From positions 434,001 through 498,000 of the forward strand of contig NZ_RZNC01000003.1 in assembly GCF_004078655.1 (NCBI RefSeq): DNA of 64,000 bases. Reading direction: 5' to 3'. The first letter of the stretch is position 1, and each line of letters starts with the position of its first letter. The notes below the pieces were generated by a model that was given only the letters and a program-made list of their open reading frames with translations, searched no databases and was not told where the DNA came from. The translations under genes and the position numbers were made by a program. This stretch comes from Labedella populi (GTDB lineage Bacteria; Actinomycetota; Actinomycetes; Actinomycetales; Microbacteriaceae). Below are positions 1 through 11,875 of the stretch, in pieces.

Positions 1-962
1 GTCCAGGAGAGCCCCGTGCCGGTGTCGAGCGGCTCCCCCGACTCGGGATCGATCTTGCCGACGGCGTGGAACTGGTCGGCGACGTCGCGCCGCGCCGGCT
101 CGTATCCGCGGCCCTTCTCCGTGATCGTGTGCACGATCACGGGTCCACCGAAGTCACGGGCCTGGGCGAGCACCTCTTCGAGCGCCGTCACGTCGTGTCC
201 GTCGACGGGGCCGAGGTACTTGATGTCGAGATTGGAGTAGAGGGCCTCGTTGTTCGCGAATCGCGAGAGGAAGCCGTGGGCGCCGCCGCGGACGCCGCGG
301 TAGATCGCTCGACCCGGCGCTCCGAAACGGGAGAAGACCTGCTCGCTCGAGCGGTGCAGTGAGCGATAGGTCTTCCGGACTCGTACGTCGTTGAGGAAAC
401 GCGCCATCCCGCCGATCGTCGGAGCATAGGACCGACCGTTGTCGTTGACGATGATGACGAGCCTGCGCGTGTTGTCGTCGCTGATGTTGTTGAGCGCCTC
501 CCACGTCATCCCGCCCGTGAGGGCCCCGTCACCGACGATGGCGACGACGGTGCGGTCGTCCTGCCCGGTCATCGTGAAGGCACGCGAGATGCCGTCGGCC
601 CAGGACAACGAGCTCGAGGCGTGTGAGCTCTCGACGATGTCGTGCTCCGACTCCGCTCGCTGCGGGTAGCCGGCGAGCCCGCCGCGCTGGCGGAGCCCGG
701 AGAAGTCCTGCCGGCCCGTGAGGAGCTTGTGAACGTAGGACTGATGTCCCGTATCGAAGACGATCGCGTCCCGAGGCGAATCGAAGACGCGGTGCAGCGC
801 GATGCTCAGCTCGACGACCCCGAGGTTCGGACCGAGGTGTCCGCCCGTCCTCGACACCTGGGCGACGAGAAAACGACGGATCTCACTCGCGAGTTCGTCC
901 AGTTGTCGCGGAGTGAGCCCGTCGAGGTCGCGCGGGCCGCCGATGCCGTCGAGAAGTGCCAT
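1..962 (-). CDS. dxs: 1-deoxy-D-xylulose-5-phosphate synthase, N-terminal part (runs off left edge)
   Basis: Condenses pyruvate with glyceraldehyde 3-phosphate to 1-deoxy-D-xylulose 5-phosphate, the entry step of the MEP isoprenoid pathway; thiamine-diphosphate dependent and cytosolic. About 320 N-terminal residues are visible, roughly half of the usual length; the remainder lies beyond base 1. Seen: GHQSYVHKLLTGR at residues 72-84, a typical DXS substrate-site block, and the cofactor motif starting GDG at 144-146 and closing with Asn159. The ATG start at 962 gives MALLDGIGG, a normal DXS beginning. It lies downstream of acnA on the same strand but beyond a strong hairpin, so it is probably transcribed separately. 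Identification is secure. Confidence 0.95.
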   Translation of the reverse strand, partial: MALLDGIGGPRDLDGLTPRQLDELASEIRRFLVAQVSRTGGHLGPNLGVVELSIALHRVFDSPRDAIVFDTGHQSYVHKLLTGRQDFSGLRQRGGLAGYPQRAESEHDIVESSHASSSLSWADGISRAFTMTGQDDRTVVAIVGDGALTGGMTWEALNNISDDNTRRLVIIVNDNGRSYAPTIGGMARFLNDVRVRKTYRSLHRSSEQVFSRFGAPGRAIYRGVRGGAHGFLSRFANNEALYSNLDIKYLGPVDGHDVTALEEVLAQARDFGGPVIVHTITEKGRGYEPARRDVADQFHAVGKIDPESGEPLDTGTGLSW

Positions 963-1022
963 GCCCGTTCCTCGCCTCCGTCGTGTCGGTCTCCCCACTC
1001 TACGCAGCAGGGCCGGAAGGGA

Positions 1023-1060
1023 ACGGCGACCGGCCCCGCCGAAGCGGAACCGGTCGCCGT
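1023..1060 (-). terminator. Hairpin terminator after acnA
   Basis: An 11-bp perfect stem (arms 1023-1033 and 1050-1060, both strongly GC) lies 20 bases beyond the acnA stop codon and before dxs. No long T-tract follows, which is usual for high-GC actinobacteria. Confidence 0.6.
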
Positions 1061-1081
1061 CGAATACGGACGATCCCCGGA

Positions 1082-3925
<2,844 letters not shown>

Positions 3926-4048
3926 GATGCCTCTCCTTCGTCGGCGCCGTCGGCGCTCTCCTGTCAATCTTGGTTTCCCCGAGCGCCCCCGGCTAGCAAG
4001 GAGGACCTAACTTCCGCGCCGTCGATCGCGAGGCTCGGTGAAGCCGTG

Positions 4049-4072
4049 ATTTATCTCGATGTCGAGATAAAT
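4049..4072. promoter_or_regulatory. Perfect 24-bp palindrome upstream of acnA, probable MarR-type operator
   Basis: Two 11-base arms (ATTTATCTCGA and its exact complement) separated by TG. It is AT-rich in a GC-rich background and lies between acnA and the divergently placed end of the DUF3159 gene. The TATCTCGA half-site resembles operators of MarR-family repressors. In Streptomyces the MarR protein TamR, which senses citrate and aconitate, controls aconitase, so a TamR-like regulator is the leading candidate. The regulator is not in this window. Confidence 0.65.
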
Positions 4073-4094
4073 GCTACCGCAGACGACGACGGGG

Positions 4095-4817
4095 TCAGTC
4101 CCCGGGCCGCGTCGAGCGACGGATGACGGACCTGATGACGAGGACGGTGAGGACGAGCACCGGCGCGTAGAGCGGGATTCCCATGACGAGGCGCGTCGTG
4201 CCGAGCGCCTCGATGGCCCCGGAGTAGTAGAGCGGCAGTTGGACGATGAGCCTCAACGCGAACAGCCCACACCATACGAGGGTGAGCGCGGCGTAGATGC
4301 GGCGGAGCCGCGTGTCGGACCGCCACGACGAGCCGGTACCCGTGAGCAGACCCGTGATGACGCCGATGATGGGCCATCCAACCAGGACCGACACGAGCAG
4401 GACCACGAGGTAGGCCCCATTGGTCCAGAACCCGGGGATGTAGTAGTCCTCGGGCCGATTGTTCAGGAGAGCGAGGACCGCGGAGAGGGCGATCCCGAGG
4501 AGCCCGCCGATCGCGGGAGCCGTGGGTTGGCGCTGCAGCGCGCGCACCGCGATGAAGAGTGCGCCGACGGCGACCGGCACGACGATCGAGAGGACAAGGT
4601 CCGTCGTGAGCGTGAAAGCGACGAGGAAGAGGAGGCCCGGCAGCATCGCCTCGACGACCCCCCGCACGCCGCCGATCGCGGAGAGCACCGCGCGGCCGTC
4701 GAGCGACTCGGACTCCGAGAGCCGCCCGATTCCGGACGCGCGCGCTGCGTCCTGGAGTCGCTTGCGCGCGTCGTCGTCGGACGGAGACGCGGCGGGACCC
4801 GGCCCTTCCTCGGTCAC
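4095..4817 (-). CDS. DUF3159 family membrane protein
   Basis: A 240-residue integral membrane protein of the actinobacterial DUF3159 family; function unknown. A hydrophilic N-terminus of about 45 residues precedes some six hydrophobic segments, including AMLPGLLFLVAF, a central block around IGGLLGIALSAVLALL, and two C-terminal spans near LTLVWCGLFALRLIV and YAPVLVLTVLVI. It starts 5 bases after the stop of the DUF3710 gene and is the last gene of the dut operon. The same three-gene order is common in actinobacteria. Family assignment rests on overall resemblance and context. Confidence 0.8.
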   Translation of the reverse strand: MTEEGPGPAASPSDDDARKRLQDAARASGIGRLSESESLDGRAVLSAIGGVRGVVEAMLPGLLFLVAFTLTTDLVLSIVVPVAVGALFIAVRALQRQPTAPAIGGLLGIALSAVLALLNNRPEDYYIPGFWTNGAYLVVLLVSVLVGWPIIGVITGLLTGTGSSWRSDTRLRRIYAALTLVWCGLFALRLIVQLPLYYSGAIEALGTTRLVMGIPLYAPVLVLTVLVIRSVIRRSTRPGD

Positions 4818-4822
4818 CGGCG

Positions 4823-5515
4823 CTACTCTGCGGCGTCCGCTGACGCGGGCATCTTGAGCGGGATGAGATCGCGGGGCGGCATGGGCTGCGTACCGCGCAC
4901 CACCACGACGCTGCGGAACAGGTCCTCGATCTTTTCGGCCGCATCGGCGGACGCGGCACCGGCACCCGCGATGACACCTCGGAGGAACCAGCGCGGGCCG
5001 TCGACCCCGACGAACCGGGCCGTCCGGGTCGTCGCTCCCGAGCCATCCGGCGCGGCGACCGGCACCTCGGCGCGAAGCTCCGGCCCGAACGGTCCGTCGA
5101 CCTCCGCGACGGTGCCACCCTGGCGCGTGATCTGGTCGACGATCTGCGTGCGTGTCTCGTGCCAGAGACCCGTGGAACGGGGAGCGGCGAACGGCTGCAC
5201 CTGGAGGGTCGAGCCCTCGTAGTCGAGTCCCACCGCGACGATGCGCTTGGAGCTCTCCTCCACTTCGAGGCGCAGGTTGAGGCCCTCCCGCGGCAGGACC
5301 TTCACGCCACCGAGGTCGATGTACGGCCGGACCGCGTTCGCCTCGGCCTCGTCGAACGGACCGTTCTCGGAGCGGTCCTCGGGAGCGGACTTCGCGTCCA
5401 GCTCGGGGTCCGCCTCGTCACCGGAGGTCGCGATCTCGTCGACGACGTCCTCCGTGGGCTCGACCGTCTCGACGCTCGTGGCGTCGAGACCCGTCGTCTT
5501 CTTCTTGCGCTTCAC
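4823..5515 (-). CDS. DUF3710 family protein
   Basis: A 230-residue soluble protein of the actinobacterial DUF3710 family; molecular function unknown. The first ~75 residues are acidic and low in complexity, starting with a basic MKRKKKT. The conserved domain follows ([32 protein letters not shown], and [19 protein letters not shown] near residue 185). Its ATG overlaps the dut stop codon by four bases, so the two are translationally coupled. No membrane segment is present. Confidence 0.82.
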   Translation of the reverse strand: MKRKKKTTGLDATSVETVEPTEDVVDEIATSGDEADPELDAKSAPEDRSENGPFDEAEANAVRPYIDLGGVKVLPREGLNLRLEVEESSKRIVAVGLDYEGSTLQVQPFAAPRSTGLWHETRTQIVDQITRQGGTVAEVDGPFGPELRAEVPVAAPDGSGATTRTARFVGVDGPRWFLRGVIAGAGAASADAAEKIEDLFRSVVVVRGTQPMPPRDLIPLKMPASADAAE

Positions 5516-5967
5516 CGTGTTGCTCCTGTCTGGGTGCCGTATCCGCTCGAACCGAATCCACCGTCGCCGCGCGCACTGCCCGGCAGTGACTCCACCGGGA
5601 CGAACCGTGCTCGCGTCACGGGCATCACGATCATCTGGGCGATCCTGTCGCCGACGGCGATGTCGTACGGCTCTCGCGGGTCCGTGTTGAGAAGGGTGAC
5701 CTTTATCTCCCCGCGGTATCCGGCGTCGACCGTGCCGGGCGAGTTGACGATCGTGATCCCGTGCTTGGTCGCGAGTCCGCTGCGCGGAACGACGAAGGCC
5801 GCGAAGCCGTCGGGCAAAGCGATGGACACCCCGGTGCCTACGAGCGCCCTCTCCCCCGGCTCGAGTCTCAGCGATTCCGCCGACCTCAAATCCGCTCCCG
5901 CGTCGCCGGGGTGCGCGTAGCTCGGGAGTTCCGGCGCGATAATGAGAACGTCAACGCTTTCGGTCAC
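5512..5967 (-). CDS. dut: dUTP diphosphatase
   Basis: Hydrolyses dUTP to dUMP and diphosphate, which limits uracil incorporation into DNA and supplies dUMP for thymidylate synthase (thyA is at 40.4 kb). 151 residues, the normal trimeric dUTPase size. All five family motifs are present in order: [14 protein letters not shown], a block containing [20 protein letters not shown], and the glycine-rich [10 protein letters not shown] at the C-terminus. The GTG start lies 6 bases after a TACCCT -10 box, so the mRNA is probably leaderless. First gene of the operon dut-DUF3710-DUF3159. Confidence 0.97.
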   Translation of the reverse strand: MTESVDVLIIAPELPSYAHPGDAGADLRSAESLRLEPGERALVGTGVSIALPDGFAAFVVPRSGLATKHGITIVNSPGTVDAGYRGEIKVTLLNTDPREPYDIAVGDRIAQMIVMPVTRARFVPVESLPGSARGDGGFGSSGYGTQTGATR

Positions 5968-5973
5968 GTGTCG

Positions 5974-5979
5974 AGGGTA
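5974..5979 (-). promoter_or_regulatory. -10 box TACCCT, leaderless promoter of dut
   Basis: A TANNNT hexamer ending 6 bases before the dut GTG. A transcript starting at the usual distance would begin at the start codon itself. No Shine-Dalgarno sequence is present. Confidence 0.55.
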
Positions 5980-5998
5980 GTGCAGAACATCGAACGAA

Positions 5999-6454
5999 GT
6001 GGGTGCGGTGCTATATCGCGAAAGACTCTGGCCGGCGCGATGGATCCTCGTCGCGACACTCCTCGTCGTGCCCGCGAGCGCGCTCGTCTTCGCGCCGCTC
6101 TCCTGGACGGTCGGGATCGTGGTCGGCGTCGTCCTCTATATCGGCTGCGTCGCGCTCTACCTCACCGCCGGTGTGCCGGTCGAGGTGACGGACGGGACGT
6201 TCCGAGCAGGTCGGGCCCGCATCGAACGACGGTACATCGCGGGCGCGAGCGCGTTCAGAGGGCCGGAGGCGACGGCGCAACGGGGACCGCACCTCGACGC
6301 GCGAGCCTTCCTCCTGCTGCGCGGCGGAGTGGACGGGCTCGTCCGGGTCGAGCTGTCCGACCCGGACGATCCGACCCCGTACTGGCTCGTCTCAACGAGA
6401 AACCCCGACCTGCTCGTCTCCAAGCTGATCGGGGCCGTCGCATCGAGGGAGTGA
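5999..6454 (+). CDS. DUF3093 family membrane protein
   Basis: A 151-residue protein of the actinobacterial DUF3093 family; function unknown. The N-terminal [11 protein letters not shown] is characteristic of the family and is followed by two hydrophobic segments (about residues 16-33 and 36-56). The rest is a soluble domain with [15 protein letters not shown] near the end. It is divergent from dut, 31 bases away, and convergent with the DUF4193 gene, ending 2 bases from that gene's stop. The GTG at 5999 is used; a GTG at 6008 is an alternative. Confidence 0.8.
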   Translation: MGAVLYRERLWPARWILVATLLVVPASALVFAPLSWTVGIVVGVVLYIGCVALYLTAGVPVEVTDGTFRAGRARIERRYIAGASAFRGPEATAQRGPHLDARAFLLLRGGVDGLVRVELSDPDDPTPYWLVSTRNPDLLVSKLIGAVASRE

Positions 6455-6456
6455 CG

Positions 6457-6750
6457 TCAGGCGGCGCACTCCGCGCACATCGGGCCGAGCTTCGTCTCGT
6501 GGTCGAACTGCGAACGGTGCTTCACGAGGAAGCAGTTCACGCACGTGAACTCGTCGGCCTGAGGCGGAAGGACGACGACATCGAGGTCGAGGTCGGAGAG
6601 GTCGGCTCCCGGCAGGTCGAAGCCCGCGGGGTTGTCCGCGTCTTCGACATCGACGGCGCCCGACATCTTGTCGGGAACCCGCTCCTTGAGAGCCTCGATC
6701 GACTCTGAGTCGTCTTCGGTCTTCCGCGGGGCATCGTAATCGGTTGCCAT
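6457..6750 (-). CDS. DUF4193 family zinc-ribbon-like protein
   Basis: A 97-residue acidic protein of the DUF4193 family, conserved across actinobacteria; function unknown. The N-terminal half is rich in Asp and Glu (ADNPAGFDLPGADLSDLDLD), and the C-terminal third carries two CxxC knuckles, CVNC at about 70-73 and CAEC at 92-95, which would bind one zinc ion. The small size and acidic tail are reminiscent of transcription-associated small proteins, but no function should be inferred. It is transcribed divergently from sepH, with about 200 bases between the starts. Confidence 0.85.
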   Translation of the reverse strand: MATDYDAPRKTEDDSESIEALKERVPDKMSGAVDVEDADNPAGFDLPGADLSDLDLDVVVLPPQADEFTCVNCFLVKHRSQFDHETKLGPMCAECAA

Positions 6751-6946
6751 ACCCGTCCAAATCTGCTGTGTAGTCCAGTGAAATCGCGGCGTCAGTCTGC
6801 ATCAATCGACTGCGAATAGCAAACCGATGTTCCGGCCTCCGACCGCGCTTCCTGATCAACTTCCGGCACGCCCTCGGTATTCCCCGGAATCCGCGCCACC
6901 CCGTGTGAGTATGAGGCGTCCGGAACTGATCCTGGAAGGCAGGCAC

Positions 6947-7984
6947 ATGCAGGATTTGAAGGTCGTCGGAGTGGAAGACGGAGCCCTCGTCGCCGCGACG
7001 GAGAACGGTGAGCGGTACCGCATCGTCATCGACGAGGTGTTGCACTCGTACGTGCGTCCACCGCGTCTCGAACAGAACACCGGCCCGCGCATCAGCCCGA
7101 AGGACATCCAGGCCCACATCCGGTCAGGAATGTCCGCCGAGGAGGTCGCCGAGCTCACGGGGGCCACCCTCGACTACGTCCGGCGCTTCGAACGTCCCGT
7201 CCTGGCCGAGCGCGAACACATCGTCGGGCAGGCGTTGAGCGTGCCCGTGATCGCACCCGTCGAGGCGGCCGACGGGGAAGAAGCCACGTTCGGGGCGGCG
7301 ATTCGCGCCCGGCTCGAGTCGCTCTCCGCGACGGGCGAGCGCTGGACGAGCTGGAAGGACGCCGAGCAGGGGTGGATCGTCAAGGTGTCCTTCACCTCGG
7401 GCGAGGTCGATCACGACGCGCGGTGGACGTTCGAGCCCAAGCGACTGACGCTCTCGCCGCAGAACTCCGAAGCGATGACGCTGTCGCGGCAGGGCGAGAT
7501 GCCGAACGGTCTCATCCCGCGCCTCCGCGCCGTCGAGCCCGACCGGAACACGCACGACGACTCCCGTTTCGACAGCGGCGCCTTCAAGGTCGAGCGCTCC
7601 ACGGGAGACGACGAGCTCGTCGCCGTGCTCGAGCCGCTCGCCTTCGGCCGGCCGCAGTCGTCGTCGAAAGCGGCGGCGGCCGCAGCCGTCAACAGAGGCG
7701 ACGACGGTGCCCCCTCCTCGACGCAGACCGCGGATCTGCTCGAAGCGCTCCGCAAGCGACGTGGCGAGCGCGAGCCGGCCGACTACCGCGGCTCGGATGC
7801 CTCCGCCTCCTCGCCCGGAACTCCGGCGCAACTCTTCGACATCCCGCTCGATGAGCCGGCCGACGCGACACCCGCTCCCACACCGGAGTTGACGAAGCCG
7901 CCGGCCCCGCCCGCCCGGAAGGGCCGCACCTCGATGCCGTCGTGGGACGAGATCGTCTTCGGGGCGCGCACCGACGAGGACTGA
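6947..7984 (+). CDS. sepH: Cell division protein SepH
   Basis: Actinobacterial cell division protein; in Streptomyces and Mycobacterium SepH (formerly DUF3071) binds FtsZ and promotes filament assembly. 345 residues. The N-terminal domain starts MQDLKVVGVEDGALV and contains a helix-turn-helix-like segment around residues 48-82 (ISPKDIQAHIRSGMSAEEV, then LTGATLDYVRRFER). A long, low-complexity, Pro/Ala-rich C-terminus ends in SWDEIVFGARTDED. The ATG at 6947 follows GGAAGGCAGG; in-frame ATGs upstream (6827, 6911) would add an unrelated leader. Downstream is a terminator shared with the convergent gene. Confidence 0.92.
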   Translation: MQDLKVVGVEDGALVAATENGERYRIVIDEVLHSYVRPPRLEQNTGPRISPKDIQAHIRSGMSAEEVAELTGATLDYVRRFERPVLAEREHIVGQALSVPVIAPVEAADGEEATFGAAIRARLESLSATGERWTSWKDAEQGWIVKVSFTSGEVDHDARWTFEPKRLTLSPQNSEAMTLSRQGEMPNGLIPRLRAVEPDRNTHDDSRFDSGAFKVERSTGDDELVAVLEPLAFGRPQSSSKAAAAAAVNRGDDGAPSSTQTADLLEALRKRRGEREPADYRGSDASASSPGTPAQLFDIPLDEPADATPAPTPELTKPPAPPARKGRTSMPSWDEIVFGARTDED

Positions 7985-7993
7985 GTACTGCAG

Positions 7994-8036
7994 CACGCGG
8001 GGGCCCCTGTCCGAATCCGGAGCCGGGCCCCTCGTG
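7994..8036. terminator. Hairpin between convergent sepH and phosphodiesterase genes
   Basis: Arms CACGCGGGGGCCC (7994-8006) and GGGCCCCTCGTG (8025-8036) pair with one mismatch and one bulge. They sit in the 89-base gap between two convergent stop codons, so the hairpin can serve both. Confidence 0.5.
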
Positions 8037-8073
8037 TGCCGCCCGTCACGAGGACGCCGTCACGAGAGACCGG

Positions 8074-9204
8074 TCATTGACGCCAGGCGCCGAGACGGAT
8101 GACGGGTACCGACCGCTCCTCCGGAGTCACGGACCCGTGCTGACCGACCATCCTGCGGCCCGGGACGTCGCCGTGGCGGTCGTCGTAGAAGGCGATGAGA
8201 CGCCGCGGCGCGATCAGGACGTCGCCCATGCGGTCGCGGGATTCGGCGGAGACGTCGGTACCGAACCAGCCGGCGTCGATCGCTTCATCTCGTGTCGCGA
8301 CCCAGGAGGAGTCTCCGAAGCGCTCGCTCCACGTCGCGGCGACAGCGACCGCCGCCGCCGGCTCCTCGAGTCCGAGATGCAGGAACCGCGGTTCGCCCGC
8401 CACGTGCCGGACTCCCGCCATGACGTCGACGTGCTGCGAGAGCAGGACGTGAGAGTCGTGGGGGACGTCGAGCATGCCGTGGTCGGCCGTGATGAGGATG
8501 CCCGTGCGGCGGGGCACGGCCGCGTCGAGGACGGCGACGGCCGAATCGAGACCCTCGAGAGCCGCGGTCCAGGCCGAGCTCTCCACGCCGTCGCGGTGCC
8601 CGACCTTGTCGAGCTCGGGGACGTAGACGTAGGTGAGGGTTCGCTCGGTCCGTGCACGCTCGGCCGCGATCGCGAACCGGGCGGCCACGTCGTCCTCTTC
8701 GACATACGGGGCGCCACGCAGGATCGCACGTGTCAGTCCTGAGCCGGCGAACTTCGCGGGCCCGACCGCGACGGCCGCGATGGGCCCGTTCCCGATGCGC
8801 TCGAAGACGGTGGTGCTGCGCTGCCAGGTCTCGGGCACCATGAGGCCGTCCCAGCCCGAGAGCTGGTTCACCACGCGGTCGTTGTCGCGGTCGATCGTGC
8901 GATACCCCACCAGGCCGTGCGTTCCCGGCCACGCCCCCGTGAGGATCGTCGTGAGGGCGGCGGCCGTGGTGCTCGGGACGACAGAGTCGATGTTCCGCGC
9001 CCGCGCCGCCACGAGGGTACGTGCATGACCGGACCGAGCGGCGAGGGCATGCGCTCCGAGCCCGTCGATGACGACGACGACGACGGAGCGCGCCGACGGC
9101 AGACCGAGCCGGCCCCGACGGCCGCCGAGCGCGGCGACCGAATCCGGAAGAACGTCGGCAAGGCTCACGGCGCCGGGTTTCACGATGGGTAGCATGGTCG
9201 GCAT
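8074..9204 (-). CDS. Alkaline phosphatase superfamily protein (type I phosphodiesterase/nucleotide pyrophosphatase)
   Basis: A 376-residue soluble metallo-hydrolase of the nucleotide pyrophosphatase/phosphodiesterase family; substrate unknown. The metal and nucleophile motifs are in the expected order: VVVVIDGLG with Asp47, [15 protein letters not shown] with the probable Thr nucleophile at 79-80, [21 protein letters not shown], and [11 protein letters not shown]. No signal peptide is visible, so it is probably cytosolic. The ATG at 9204 ([11 protein letters not shown]) is chosen over one at 9246; neither has a clear Shine-Dalgarno sequence, and the ATG at 9195 is also possible. It is divergent from parC by 65 bases. 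Confidence 0.85.
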   Translation of the reverse strand: MPTMLPIVKPGAVSLADVLPDSVAALGGRRGRLGLPSARSVVVVVIDGLGAHALAARSGHARTLVAARARNIDSVVPSTTAAALTTILTGAWPGTHGLVGYRTIDRDNDRVVNQLSGWDGLMVPETWQRSTTVFERIGNGPIAAVAVGPAKFAGSGLTRAILRGAPYVEEDDVAARFAIAAERARTERTLTYVYVPELDKVGHRDGVESSAWTAALEGLDSAVAVLDAAVPRRTGILITADHGMLDVPHDSHVLLSQHVDVMAGVRHVAGEPRFLHLGLEEPAAAVAVAATWSERFGDSSWVATRDEAIDAGWFGTDVSAESRDRMGDVLIAPRRLIAFYDDRHGDVPGRRMVGQHGSVTPEERSVPVIRLGAWRQ

Positions 9205-9269
9205 CGGGCCCAGTCTCCCATACCCGCACGGCCCTTCTCTCCCCACCCGCTCCCGCTTGGAAGCAAGGA

Positions 9270-11747
9270 ATGACGCCCAGAAACACCGATTCCACTCGTC
9301 CCGCGAGCTCCAGCGGCGACGAGATCGCCGAACGCATCGAAGACGTCGACGTCTCGACGGAGATGCAGGGCTCGTTCCTCGAGTACGCCTATTCCGTCAT
9401 CTATTCGCGCGCGCTTCCCGATGCCCGTGACGGGTTGAAGCCCGTCCAGCGGCGCATCCTCTTCCAGATGACGGAGATGGGGCTCCGCCCCGATCGTGGA
9501 CACGTGAAGTCGGCCCGTGTCGTCGGCGAAGTGATGGGGAAGCTGCACCCCCACGGCGACACGGCGATCTACGACGCGCTCGTGCGGCTCGCGCAGCCCT
9601 TCACGCTCCGTGTGCCCCTCGTCGACGGCCACGGCAACTTCGGCTCCCTCGACGACGGCCCGGCGGCGCCCCGGTACACGGAGGCGCGGCTCGACGCCTC
9701 GGCTCTCGCGCTCACCGACGGACTCGACGAGGACGTCGTCGACTTCGTCCCCAACTACGACAACCAGTTCACGCAGCCGGACGTGCTCCCCGCGGCCTTC
9801 CCGAATCTGCTCGTCAACGGTGCGAGCGGCATCGCGGTGGGCATGGCGACCAACATGGCCCCGCACAACCTCGTCGAGGTCATCGGGGCAGCACGTCACC
9901 TGCTCGCGCACCCCGACGCGACCCTCGAGGACCTCATGGAATACGTCCCCGGCCCGGACCTGCCGTCCGGGGGGACGATCGTCGGCCTCGACGGCATTCG
10001 CGACGCGTACGCGACCGGCCGTGGAGCGTTCAAGACCCGAGCCCGGGTGAGTGTCGAGAACATCACGGCACGGAAGGCCGGTCTCGTGGTGACCGAGCTC
10101 CCCTACCTCGTCGGCCCCGAGAAGGTGATCGAGAAGATCAAGGACGGCGTCGGCAACAAGAAGCTGAGCGGCATCTCCGATGTGACCGACCTCACCGATC
10201 GGAAGCACGGGCTGCGACTCGTGATCGGGATCAAGACCGGCTTCAGCCCCGAGGCCGTCCTCGAGCAGCTCTACCGGTACACGCCGCTCGAGGACTCCTT
10301 CAGCATCAACAACGTCGCCCTCGTCGACGGCGGTCCGCGTACGCTCGGTCTGCGCGAGCTCCTCCAGGTCTACGTCGCGCACCGGCTCTCGGTCGTGACC
10401 CGTCGCTCGCGCTACCGGCTCGATCGTCGGCGGGAACGCCTGCACCTCGTCGAGGGGCTGCTCGTCGCCATCCTCGACATCGACGAGGTGATCCAGGTGA
10501 TCCGCGCGAGCGACGACACGGAGCAGGCGCGTACTCGACTCATGGAGGTCTTCGACCTCTCGGTGGTCCAGTCCGAGTACATCCTCGAACTGCGCCTTCG
10601 CCGCCTGACGAAGTTCTCGCGGATCGAGCTCGAGGCCGAACGCGATGCGCTCCTCCGCGAGATCGAGGAGCTCGAGGCGCTGCTCGCATCCGACGCCGCG
10701 CTGCGCGCGCTCGTCTCGAGCGAACTCGAGGAGATCGCGGATCGCTTCGGGACGCCCCGCCGCACCCTGCTCACGGCCGCCCGACCGAGCATCGCCTCGA
10801 CGTCGCGCTCGAAGAACGCTCCCGTCCTCGAGGTCGCCGACGTCGCGTGCCGCGTCTTCCTCTCGACGACCGGACGCATCGTGCGCGTCGATCTCGCAGA
10901 GGGGTCCGATGCGATCGTGCCGCCGTCGCGACGTTCCAAGCACGACGCCATCCGCTCAGCCCTCGACACCACGAGCCGCAGCGAGATCGGTGCGATCACG
11001 TCACGTGGCCGGATGGTGCGGTTCAGCCCCGTCGATCTGCCCGTGGTCCCGCCGCAGAGTGTGCAGCTCGGTGCCGGCGTGAAGGTCTCCGACTATCTCG
11101 CACTGACCGACCGCGGCGAGAAGGTGCTCGCCCTCGTGGCCCTCGATGAACAGCGTCCGATCACCCTCGGAACCACAAGCGGGATCGTCAAGCGCGTCGC
11201 TCCCGGAGAATGGCCCGCGCGACCGGACGTCGAGATCATCACGCTCAAGCCGGGAGACGCCGTCGTGGGAGCGGCGCCGGCCGCCGACAACGACGAGCTC
11301 GTCTTCGTCACCGACGACGCCCAGCTACTGCGCTTCGCCGCCTCGTCCGTGCGTCCGCAAGGGCGCTCGGCCGGGGGCATGGCGGGCATCAAGCTCGGGT
11401 CCGGGGCCACGGCCGTGCACTTCGGCGTCGTGCCCGCCGGCTCCGAGGCCGTCGTCGTCACGATCGCGCACAACTCCACGACGCTCGATGGCACCGACCC
11501 GGGAAGCGGAAAAGTGTCCGACTTCTCGGAGTTCCCCGCGAAGGGGCGCGCGACCGGTGGCGTCCGCGCGCAGCGCTTCCTCCGAGGTGAGGACGAGATC
11601 GCACTCGCGTGGGTCGGCGTCCCGCCCGCCCGCGCGCTCGGCAGCGACGGCTCGCTCCGGACTCTTCCCGAGAGCGGAGCGAAACGGGATGCGTCGGGCG
11701 TGACCCTCGACGCGCCCGTGGGTTCGATCGGAGCGCCGATCGCCTGA
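9270..11747 (+). CDS. parC: DNA topoisomerase IV-type subunit A (GyrA/ParC family)
   Basis: Breakage-reunion subunit of a type IIA topoisomerase. 825 residues. The catalytic tyrosine is Tyr136 in APRYTEARL. The quinolone-contact region reads [10 protein letters not shown], with Thr98 at the usual Ser position and Asp102 kept. The C-terminal beta-pinwheel lacks the canonical GyrA box QRRGGKG; the nearest stretch is [13 protein letters not shown]. This, with a parE homologue next to it, favours the topoisomerase IV-type second enzyme of actinobacteria over gyrase, which is normally found with gyrB near the replication origin. The gene faces parE tail to tail, not in the more usual co-directional pair. 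Confidence 0.9.
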   Translation: MTPRNTDSTRPASSSGDEIAERIEDVDVSTEMQGSFLEYAYSVIYSRALPDARDGLKPVQRRILFQMTEMGLRPDRGHVKSARVVGEVMGKLHPHGDTAIYDALVRLAQPFTLRVPLVDGHGNFGSLDDGPAAPRYTEARLDASALALTDGLDEDVVDFVPNYDNQFTQPDVLPAAFPNLLVNGASGIAVGMATNMAPHNLVEVIGAARHLLAHPDATLEDLMEYVPGPDLPSGGTIVGLDGIRDAYATGRGAFKTRARVSVENITARKAGLVVTELPYLVGPEKVIEKIKDGVGNKKLSGISDVTDLTDRKHGLRLVIGIKTGFSPEAVLEQLYRYTPLEDSFSINNVALVDGGPRTLGLRELLQVYVAHRLSVVTRRSRYRLDRRRERLHLVEGLLVAILDIDEVIQVIRASDDTEQARTRLMEVFDLSVVQSEYILELRLRRLTKFSRIELEAERDALLREIEELEALLASDAALRALVSSELEEIADRFGTPRRTLLTAARPSIASTSRSKNAPVLEVADVACRVFLSTTGRIVRVDLAEGSDAIVPPSRRSKHDAIRSALDTTSRSEIGAITSRGRMVRFSPVDLPVVPPQSVQLGAGVKVSDYLALTDRGEKVLALVALDEQRPITLGTTSGIVKRVAPGEWPARPDVEIITLKPGDAVVGAAPAADNDELVFVTDDAQLLRFAASSVRPQGRSAGGMAGIKLGSGATAVHFGVVPAGSEAVVVTIAHNSTTLDGTDPGSGKVSDFSEFPAKGRATGGVRAQRFLRGEDEIALAWVGVPPARALGSDGSLRTLPESGAKRDASGVTLDAPVGSIGAPIA

Positions 11748-11804
11748 CGGCTCCCCGCGTGTTCGGGAGTCGCGACCACCGACCGGCACCCCCTGGATTG
11801 ACGG

Positions 11805-11840
11805 GAATCAGCGGTGCAGACACCGGATCACCGCTGATTC
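11805..11840. terminator. Bidirectional hairpin between parC and parE
   Basis: A perfect 12-bp stem with arms GAATCAGCGGTG (11805-11816) and its complement (11829-11840) around a 12-base loop. It is placed midway in the 128-base gap between the convergent stop codons. Confidence 0.65.
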
Positions 11841-11875
11841 GCGACGACCGAACGGAGTGTGGTGCGACTCGAGCG

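Noticed and set aside
3990-4015. TTAGGTCCTCCTTGCTAG-like sequence upstream of acnA as a DtxR/IdeR iron box
   Set aside because: Only the left half matches the consensus; the right half does not form the palindrome.
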